The notes beneath the pieces are model-generated. The model was given only the letters and a program-made list of their open reading frames with translations, was not told the DNA's origin and did not search any database. Source: an uncultured Colwellia sp. (GTDB lineage: Bacteria; Pseudomonadota; Gammaproteobacteria; Enterobacterales; Alteromonadaceae). Taken from it: a DNA stretch of 64,000 nt. This document shows positions 57,685 to 64,000 of the stretch, piece after piece. The stretch lies in contig CAJXWZ010000016.1 in assembly GCA_913062815.1 (NCBI GenBank), positions 1 through 64,000 on the forward strand. The letters are read 5' to 3'. The translations under genes and the position numbers were made by a program. Position 1 is the first letter of the stretch. Each line of letters starts with the position of its first letter.

Positions 57685-60357
57685 TTATTCCTTAGCCGTA
57701 GTCTTTTTTTTAGCTACTTTCTTCTTTGCAACTTTTTTCTTAGGCTTAGGGATATCTTCTACCCAAGTATTGTCCACGTATTTAGCGGTCCACCCTGTCG
57801 CTTTGCCATCAACTTCAGTCATGACATATTGCTCTTTAGTTTTGCGACTAAATCTCACAATGGCTAAATTACCCTTATTATCTTGCTCAGGAGCATCAGC
57901 TAGGTAATAAAATTTAGAGGATATTCTTTCTCTGAAACGTTTCAATTCAGCCACTTTAGGTGCTCTAGTTTCGCGTGAGCGAGGGAAAGTATTTGCCGCT
58001 AAAAATATACCTGCTGCGCCATCACGTAAAACGAAATGTGCATCTGACTTTTCACATTCTAGTTCAGGTAATTGGACAGGATCTTCTTTAGGCGGCGCAG
58101 CCTCCCCACTAGCCAGTAACTTACGGGTATTTTTGCACTCATCATTGGTACAATCAAAATATTTACCAAAGCGGCCTGATTTTAATTCCATGTCAGCTTC
58201 ACAGCGATCACACTCTAAAACAGGACCATCATAGCCCTTTATTTTGAAAGTCCCTTGCTCCACTTCAATACCATCACAAACGGGATTATTGCCGCATACA
58301 TGTAATTTTCGAGTTTCATCTATAAGATAGCTGTCCATTGCCGTATTACATTTTTGACAACGATGCATTGCACGAAGTGCTTCAGTTTCTTGATCTTCCG
58401 CTAAGACACTTACCGCTTCCTCTCCAGGTGTTAAGTTCATGGTTGTGGTACAACGCTCTTTAGGCGGTAAAGCATAACCAGAACACCCCAAGAAAACACC
58501 AGTAGAGGCAGTTCTAATACCCATTTTACGATTACATGAAGGACAATCAATGTCTGTTAATACTGGAGAATTATTTCTCATTCCGCCATCATCAACATCT
58601 TTATTTGCTAACGTTAATTTTTTACTAAAGTTATTATAAAATTCATCTAAAACGCCTTTCCAATCGAGCTCACCAATAGCAATGGCATCAAGTTCTTGTT
58701 CCATATTAGCAGTAAAGTCATAGCTCATTAATGTTTCAAAACTCATGGCTAAACTATCAGTAACAATTTCACCCATTTTTTCAGCATAAAAACGTTTTTT
58801 ATCTAAACGTGCGTAGCCTCTATCTTGTATAGTAGAAATAATTGATGCGTAGGTTGAAGGACGACCAATTGAGCGCTTTTCTAACTCTTTAACTAGTGAC
58901 GCTTCACCAAATCGTGCTGGTGGTTTAGTAAAATGCTGACTTGCATCTAAATTATCTAAGGTCAGAGCTTGACCAACGGCTAAATCAGGTAAATGTCTAT
59001 CATCACCTTTAGATAATTGCGGGTGGACACGAGTCCAACCGTCAAACTGCATTACTCGGCCTTTAGCTTTTAAATCAAAATCTGCGGCCGCAATTGTTAA
59101 CGTACTAACCGTATAACGAGCTGCAGTCATTTGACAGGCAACAAATTGACGCCAAATTAAATCATAGAGTTTTTTCGCATCTGGTTCGATACCTTCCATG
59201 AAAGCTGATTCCACTTTCACATTTGATGGACGAATTGCTTCATGCGCCTCTTGAGCACCTTCTTTTGAACCATATAATTTCGGCTTTTCAGGTAAGTAAT
59301 TCTCACCATAACTTTTACTAATGAAATTACGGCACATTTCAACTGCATCTTTACTTAAATTAGTTGAGTCAGTACGCATGTAAGTAATGTGACCCGCTTC
59401 ATATAAACGCTGGGCTAAACCCATAGTACGTTTCACACCATAGCCTAATTTTGTACTAGCCGCTTGCTGTAACGTTGAGGTAATAAATGGTGCTGAAGGT
59501 GTGCTTTTTGAAGGTCTATCTTCACGCTTACTTACCGCATAATCGGCGGATTTTAATACGGCTAGCGCTTTATCAGTATCAGCCTTATTGGTAGGTTTAA
59601 ATGTTTTACCTTTATTGTGAGTGACATCTAGGGTTAACGCTTCACCTGAGTTCGCATGTGTATCGGCACTAACTTCCCAAAATTCTTTAGGATCAAAGGC
59701 TTTGATCTCCCGTTCTTTTTCTACCACTAATTTAACTGCAACAGACTGAACACGGCCTGCAGATAATCCACGAGCAACTTTTTTCCACAGTAGCGGGCTA
59801 ACCATAAAACCAACTACTCTGTCTAAAAATCTTCTCGCTTGTTGAGCATTAACCCCTGGCATACTTAATTCACCTGGCGTCGAGAACGCTTGCTGAATAG
59901 AGCTTTCTGTTATTTCATTAAAAACTACGCGACGAAATTTATCATCATCGCCACCTATAATTTCTTTAAGGTGCCAAGCAATCGCCTCTCCCTCGCGATC
60001 CAAATCGGTTGCGAGATAGATGGTGTCAGCTTTATCAGCGAGCTTTTTAAGTTCAGTAACTACTTTCTCTTTGCCCGGTAGAATTTGATAATTTGCAGCC
60101 CAGTTTTTCTCAGGATCAATTCCCATTCGATTAACTAGGGCTTGTTTATCACGCTTAGCTTTATACTTCGCTTTTGCCTCTGGTGCCATTTTCCGCACTT
60201 CTGCCGGCGACTTTGTTGCTACCTTTTGGCCGGTGCTACTATGAGGTAAATCACGGACATGACCGACACTTGACTTAACGATAAAGTCCTTACCCAAATA
60301 TTTATTGATTGTTTTCGCTTTGGCTGGCGACTCGACAATAACCAATGATTTTGCCAT
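57685..60357 (-). CDS. topA: DNA topoisomerase I
   Basis: Type IA enzyme that relaxes negative supercoils. The 890-residue protein has the toprim domain ([12 protein letters not shown] with Glu9; [14 protein letters not shown] at 117-130), [10 protein letters not shown], the active-site Tyr326 in [13 protein letters not shown], and three C-terminal four-cysteine zinc modules (CPSCNRKMG..., CQKCNTAMD..., CDRCEADME...), then a lysine-rich tail [16 protein letters not shown]. The length matches the family (865 in E. coli). The TopA tail probably aids DNA binding. It is convergent with the RRF_GI-like gene. Confidence 0.98.
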   Translation of the reverse strand: MAKSLVIVESPAKAKTINKYLGKDFIVKSSVGHVRDLPHSSTGQKVATKSPAEVRKMAPEAKAKYKAKRDKQALVNRMGIDPEKNWAANYQILPGKEKVVTELKKLADKADTIYLATDLDREGEAIAWHLKEIIGGDDDKFRRVVFNEITESSIQQAFSTPGELSMPGVNAQQARRFLDRVVGFMVSPLLWKKVARGLSAGRVQSVAVKLVVEKEREIKAFDPKEFWEVSADTHANSGEALTLDVTHNKGKTFKPTNKADTDKALAVLKSADYAVSKREDRPSKSTPSAPFITSTLQQAASTKLGYGVKRTMGLAQRLYEAGHITYMRTDSTNLSKDAVEMCRNFISKSYGENYLPEKPKLYGSKEGAQEAHEAIRPSNVKVESAFMEGIEPDAKKLYDLIWRQFVACQMTAARYTVSTLTIAAADFDLKAKGRVMQFDGWTRVHPQLSKGDDRHLPDLAVGQALTLDNLDASQHFTKPPARFGEASLVKELEKRSIGRPSTYASIISTIQDRGYARLDKKRFYAEKMGEIVTDSLAMSFETLMSYDFTANMEQELDAIAIGELDWKGVLDEFYNNFSKKLTLANKDVDDGGMRNNSPVLTDIDCPSCNRKMGIRTASTGVFLGCSGYALPPKERCTTTMNLTPGEEAVSVLAEDQETEALRAMHRCQKCNTAMDSYLIDETRKLHVCGNNPVCDGIEVEQGTFKIKGYDGPVLECDRCEADMELKSGRFGKYFDCTNDECKNTRKLLASGEAAPPKEDPVQLPELECEKSDAHFVLRDGAAGIFLAANTFPRSRETRAPKVAELKRFRERISSKFYYLADAPEQDNKGNLAIVRFSRKTKEQYVMTEVDGKATGWTAKYVDNTWVEDIPKPKKKVAKKKVAKKKTTAKE

Positions 60358-60735
60358 AAAAATATATAATCCTGCTAGTGCGACAGTTTATCTATATAAA
60401 AAGATAATTTTTTTTCTGTCTTTTTATTCATTCATTATTTGAGGGTAAAAATGCGAGCGTGCTCTTTAACCTCACTCAAATAACGCTAATATTTGTACTC
60501 ATGCAAAAATGCGCTTGCATACCTATTTATACATATATCTATAAATATGCAAATTGACAAGTTTTTATTTTTTGCACTGAATTTCGCAGCTATAACTACT
60601 CAATGCTTTTGGCTATAATGCGTACTTAAAGCTATTTTTCTGCGCAATCATAATCGACTTTGCAAGAAAAAATAAGAGTTAAATACTAAAAAATTAAAAT
60701 AGATCTTATAACCCATCCGTTCATAGAGATAAAAA
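60358..60735. promoter_or_regulatory. 378-base divergent promoter region, topA / ureohydrolase
   Basis: AT-rich gap between divergent genes. On the plus strand TTGACA at 60554-60559 and TATAAT at 60614-60619 are good single hexamers, but they are not correctly spaced to one another; the TATAAT is the likelier -10 for the ureohydrolase gene, leaving a leader of roughly 110 bases. No small gene or repeat is evident. Confidence 0.45.
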
Positions 60736-61845
60736 ATGCCTCAATTAACAACAAAATTTAGAGATAAATTAACCCAATGTTTATGTCCTCCCGGTAATGG
60801 TGTTTTTACCGTCAATACCGCTAAAGAGCGAAAAGAGCAACTTCATCAAACTATTTTCGGTCAAGCTACCAATATCGATAATTTGTGGAAAAGTTCATTA
60901 GACAAGCTTCCAGAGGCGTCTAATGCCGTTATTTTAGGGATTGCTTCGGATTGTGGTGGTGGAATTTTGCGAGGGGCAAATTGGGGACCATTATTTCTTC
61001 GAACAACATTGCTTGAAAGCTACCCAGATTTAAAGTGCTTTGACTTAGGCGATATTCGTGTCATTCCACATTTACTTAGTGACAAATATTTAAATGATGC
61101 GACACTAGCCAATTGTCGAAAAGCTTTATATCAAGATGATCAGAGTAATTATTGCGTAAGCCCATTAAGCATTACAGAAGATGTACTGCATGATTTTTAC
61201 GCACAGTTCCCCGAAAAAGGAATTTTTGGATTAGGTGGCGATCACAGCGTTAGTTATCCCTTAACTAAAGCCTATTTACAAGCAAAGAAAAAATTAGGTA
61301 TACGAACCGGTATTATTCATTTCGACGCCCATACAGATCTATTAGTTGAACGTTTAGGCATTGATTTATGTTTTGGCTCTTGGTGTACTCATATTCTTGA
61401 TGACCTTCCCGCAACTGAGCATCTAATTCAAGTAGGTATACGTTCAAGTGGTAGACCAAAAAGCCATTGGGAGAGTACTTTTGGGGTTAAACAACATTGG
61501 GCCCATGAAGTCAAAGAGCTAGGGGTTGATGTTGTGATTGATAATATTTTCGCGCAATTAGCAGAACAAAATGTTGATGAGTTATATGTTAGCTTTGATA
61601 TTGATGCCATAGATGATAGTTATGCCAGTGCTACTGGCACACCAGAGCCTGATGGTTTAATGCCAATTGAGGCAATGAAAATACTACGTGCTATAGCAGC
61701 AAAGTACCCAATCACAGGTGCTGATATGATGGAAATAGCCCCTTTTACTGATAGTTCAGGTTTAGGTGAAGTTAGTCGTGATAAAACATTGAAAGTCGCT
61801 GGAGAGATATCCGCTTTTTTGATTAATGAAATGAGTAAGTATTAA
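60736..61845 (+). CDS. Ureohydrolase (arginase/agmatinase) family enzyme, substrate unknown
   Basis: A 369-residue binuclear manganese hydrolase. All metal motifs are present: GLGGDHSVSYP, IHFDAHTDLLVE, and SFDIDAIDDSYASATGTPEPDGL, with the Glu in ADMMEIAPFTD. The family cleaves guanidino or amidino compounds (arginine, agmatine, formiminoglutamate). The first 70 residues or so before VILGIASDCGGGILRGANWGP are longer than in most agmatinases, and the central insertion with DLGDIRVIPHLL...YCVSPLSITEDVL is unusual, so I do not assign a substrate. It is single, after a long divergent promoter region, ending at a hairpin. Confidence 0.85.
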   Translation: MPQLTTKFRDKLTQCLCPPGNGVFTVNTAKERKEQLHQTIFGQATNIDNLWKSSLDKLPEASNAVILGIASDCGGGILRGANWGPLFLRTTLLESYPDLKCFDLGDIRVIPHLLSDKYLNDATLANCRKALYQDDQSNYCVSPLSITEDVLHDFYAQFPEKGIFGLGGDHSVSYPLTKAYLQAKKKLGIRTGIIHFDAHTDLLVERLGIDLCFGSWCTHILDDLPATEHLIQVGIRSSGRPKSHWESTFGVKQHWAHEVKELGVDVVIDNIFAQLAEQNVDELYVSFDIDAIDDSYASATGTPEPDGLMPIEAMKILRAIAAKYPITGADMMEIAPFTDSSGLGEVSRDKTLKVAGEISAFLINEMSKY

Positions 61846-61886
61846 CGAAATATATTTGCCACCTAATCATTAATCACGTAAACGAT

Positions 61887-61920
61887 TAAATGCCGCTTAT
61901 TTAAAAATGAGCGGCATTTA
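61887..61920. terminator. Terminator between the ureohydrolase and Ig-like protein genes
   Basis: TAAATGCCGCT (61887-61897) and AGCGGCATTTA (61910-61920) form a perfect 11-base-pair stem with a 12-base loop between convergent genes. There is no long T run on either side; the stem's own terminal AT pairs supply part of it. Confidence 0.7.
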
Positions 61921-61930
61921 AAAATCGAAA

Positions 61931-64000
61931 CTAAGGAGTAATCACTATAGTTGCCACTGTATACGTAGTTGCAAGTCCTGAAGGCGTTGTGACTGTTACT
62001 GTTAACGGACCGCTAATGGTTTTATCTTTTTCTCCTTCTACTGTCACACTAAAAGTACTACCACCATTCTTAGTTGTATTTGGCCACGAATAAGTATCAA
62101 TCCCTTTAGTACTACCTACTGCTGCTTCAAATTTAACTTCAGAGCCTGCGGGCATTGGTTGGTTGTGAAAGTCTGATATGGTGACTGAAGCAGATCCTGT
62201 ACCATCAGAAACAATATTTATATTATCCCCATTTACTGGATAATTAGTTACAAATCGAGGATTACTACCAGACATAACTAGTACTACTGAACCTCGAACA
62301 TTAATGGACTTGTCGACTGAGCAATTGTCGGCATCTCCACAAAGAGAACCATTATATTGATTATCTTTTAGATCAAAGTCTCCGCTAGTATTAAAGTCAT
62401 CAAATGTCTCTGCTTCTCCACCCGTTTCGCCATCTCCAGCACTTTCTTGAGGGTTATAAATACCATCTTCGTTATAATCAACAAATGATTCGTTTAAATC
62501 ATAATACATGCCGTTAATATCTAATCCTGTTTGACCATTATCCCCTAAGAAAGCATCTTTTTCAGCTAAATCATATTGACCATTACCATTAAGATCAGGA
62601 AATGATTCTTCACCAATAGCTGATGCCGAAATTGTTGCTCTTCCACCATATTTTTGTCCCATAAAGTTAGTAGTTTGAGGAGATGAACTATTAACTCTTG
62701 ATGGAAAAGTTGTACCATCACTAATACCTAATTGAGCAATCGTTGTACTCGTACCACCTCCATCGGTTATTTTAACATCTAGTCTAGTTGACGATGTTAA
62801 TAATAAATAACTAGCCCCGGCATAAACAAACTCAGAAGCAGAAACTGAAGATGTACTAAGGGAAGCATTAATCGTTGCTAACAAGACAGAAGTACTAACG
62901 TAATTGGCATTTAGGTTTACGGTGTCAGTACCATCAACAGTTTCAACATCAAAGATGATATCATTAGCAGTGAAGTCTCCCCCTCCAGAAATATCGACAA
63001 TACCTAATACTTGAGTGGCATTATTATAATAATTAGTACCATCCGCAATTCCTAAAACATCCAGTGTAGTTACCGTTCCAACTGAAACATCTGTAATCGT
63101 GATATCAAGACCATCAACTGAAATGAACTCTAAAATTTCTTCAAATCCTGATGCAGCCATAACGCTTGAATTAGTTAATGAAGTATTTATCTCAGTTAAT
63201 AGCTCAGCTTTAGTGGAGTAACTTGAACTTAATGACACATTGTCTGTTCCATTTGAGGTGATTACATTAAAGCGAATAGCTTTTGAGGTAAAATCAAAGC
63301 CCTGACTTATATCAGTACTTCCTTTAACTAAAGTAGGACCATTATTCACTTCGCCCAACTCTTGCCCTTCAGGTCTGACATTTTGACTAGTCCAGATTAC
63401 AGAACAAACACCATTAGAAGTAGTACAAGAATCGCCAATAGAACCACCTTCTGTAGTAAATGAAACTGCGGTACCATCAGGCACAGGGTTATTAAAAGCA
63501 TCCGCTAACCTTGCAGTTATCGTTACTTCAGTGCCATCAATATTCCAAGCTTCCGGATTAAAAACACTTGCAGAAAGGCTGAAACTATCCTGATCTGGAA
63601 TACCAGTCGAAATAACAAGTAAACTAGATTGAGTAAAAATTGATGTATCATCATCTAACTCTGCTCTAACCCTAACACTTGTGTGTATAGTTCCTGAATT
63701 AATGACAGTTTGAACTAAACCATTACTATCAGTTTTTGCATTTACAGGACTTATTCCTATACCACCTACATCGGTACTTAATGAAAAACTAACATCTTTA
63801 TTTGGAGCTACATTGCCATTTTCATCTCTGAGCCTAAATATTATTGTCGAGTTTTCTATGCCACCAACGCCTTGCAAGCTTATATTTTCTGGTGTAGCTG
63901 AAACAAATTCAATTGAACCTGCATTTGCAATACCAACATTAAGGGTTCCTGTTGCTGACAATGGATTTCCACCAGCATTTGCTGTTGCTGTAATAACATC
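61931..64000 (-). CDS. Large Ig-like (Big_1) surface protein, N-terminal part beyond the window
   Basis: The frame is open to the window edge: 13 codons (DVITATANAGGNP) precede the first TTG at 63961, so this is the last 689 codons of a longer gene. The first Big_1-type domain is IIFRLRDENGNVAPNKDVSF...DSNGLVQTVINSGT; a second begins TITARLADAFNNPVPDGTAVSF, runs to GVCSVIWTSQNVRPEG, and resumes at GGRATISASAIGEESF, split by about 230 residues carrying two flagellin-IN-like repeats. Then come three calcium-loop-like stretches (DLNGNGQYDLAE, DYNEDGIYNPQE, DFNTSGDFDLKD) and a last Ig-like domain. It is presumably exported as an adhesin or surface protein. No C-terminal anchor is seen. Confidence 0.8.
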   Translation of the reverse strand, partial: DVITATANAGGNPLSATGTLNVGIANAGSIEFVSATPENISLQGVGGIENSTIIFRLRDENGNVAPNKDVSFSLSTDVGGIGISPVNAKTDSNGLVQTVINSGTIHTSVRVRAELDDDTSIFTQSSLLVISTGIPDQDSFSLSASVFNPEAWNIDGTEVTITARLADAFNNPVPDGTAVSFTTEGGSIGDSCTTSNGVCSVIWTSQNVRPEGQELGEVNNGPTLVKGSTDISQGFDFTSKAIRFNVITSNGTDNVSLSSSYSTKAELLTEINTSLTNSSVMAASGFEEILEFISVDGLDITITDVSVGTVTTLDVLGIADGTNYYNNATQVLGIVDISGGGDFTANDIIFDVETVDGTDTVNLNANYVSTSVLLATINASLSTSSVSASEFVYAGASYLLLTSSTRLDVKITDGGGTSTTIAQLGISDGTTFPSRVNSSSPQTTNFMGQKYGGRATISASAIGEESFPDLNGNGQYDLAEKDAFLGDNGQTGLDINGMYYDLNESFVDYNEDGIYNPQESAGDGETGGEAETFDDFNTSGDFDLKDNQYNGSLCGDADNCSVDKSINVRGSVVLVMSGSNPRFVTNYPVNGDNINIVSDGTGSASVTISDFHNQPMPAGSEVKFEAAVGSTKGIDTYSWPNTTKNGGSTFSVTVEGEKDKTISGPLTVTVTTPSGLATTYTVATIVITP
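62714..63307 (-). repeat. Two flagellin-IN-like repeats in the Ig-like protein
   Basis: Two units, coded at about 63026-63307 and 62714-62983, share the pattern hydrophobic strand, NGT/DGTD-x-V-x-L, Tyr-Ser, LL-x-x-IN-x-x-L, variable A-S, then D-(I/V)-x-I-T-D and LGI-(A/S)-DGT. Examples: SNGTDNVSLSSSYSTKAELL and VDGTDTVNLNANYVSTSVLL. The IN step and overall order resemble the flagellin hook IN motif. The similarity is internal and visible; the family name is by resemblance. Confidence 0.6.

Noticed and set aside
60554..60619. TTGACA and TATAAT as one promoter before the ureohydrolase gene
   Set aside because: The two hexamers are 54 bases apart, so they cannot belong to one sigma-70 promoter.

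Overview
This window is a compact, visibly AT-rich piece of a gammaproteobacterial chromosome. Gene order and protein sequences point to the Alteromonadales, most likely Colwellia or a close relative. Support comes from the order rpsB-tsf-pyrH-frr-uppS-cdsA-dxr-rseP-bamA-skp-lpxD-fabZ-lpxA-lpxB-rnhB-dnaE-accA-tilS, the seqA-pgm and ybfE-fldA-fur neighbourhoods, a cmoA-cmoB pair, and many TTG/GTG starts. Genus placement is inference. I see no rRNA, tRNA, CRISPR array, prophage or complete insertion sequence; almost everything is core housekeeping.

Layout. 1-3.8 kb: 5' part of aspS, divergent from cmoA-cmoB (wobble-uridine modification). 3.8-10.3 kb: an accessory-looking stretch with a periplasmic solute-binding-like protein, a dGTP triphosphohydrolase of the type linked to phage defence, an SGNH-like lipoprotein, a possible small membrane protein, a VOC protein, a Ser/Thr kinase with an unassigned C-terminal half, and a SRPBCC protein. 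10.3-13.8 kb: branched-chain 2-oxoacid dehydrogenase E2, E1-beta and E1-alpha. 14.3-17.7 kb: astE, pgm, seqA. 17.8-20.8 kb: esterase ybfF, a MITE-like inverted-repeat element, then a DUF2788 gene, ybfE, fldA, fur. 20.8-22.8 kb: a PhnA-like protein and sstT.

22.8-44.4 kb (all minus strand) is the long translation/envelope/replication cluster from rpsB down to tilS: ribosomal protein S2 and EF-Ts, UMP kinase, ribosome recycling, undecaprenyl and CDP-diacylglycerol synthesis, isoprenoids, the RseP protease, BamA/Skp outer-membrane assembly, lipid A synthesis, RNase HII, DNA polymerase III alpha, acetyl-CoA carboxylase alpha and tRNA-Ile lysidine synthetase. It has internal intrinsic terminators after tsf and frr and many non-ATG starts. 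44.7-49.7 kb (plus): a DsbA-fold protein, map, glnD, dapD. 49.8-55.1 kb: class I fumarase (minus), then pabB, nudL, sdaA (plus). 55.1-60.4 kb: cysB and topA (minus) flanking two plus-strand genes, a membrane-anchored helical protein and an RRF_GI-like protein. 60.7-64 kb: a ureohydrolase and the C-terminal part of a large Ig-like (Big_1) surface protein.

Most interesting points: the nested insertion of two flagellin-IN-like repeats inside a Big_1 domain at the right edge; the TIR-bounded element at 18.6-18.9 kb; the dGTPase and its duplicated leader; a Fur-box-like palindrome in front of the Fe-S enzyme gene sdaA; and the kinase of unknown role. No finding here clearly amounts to a new multi-gene system.
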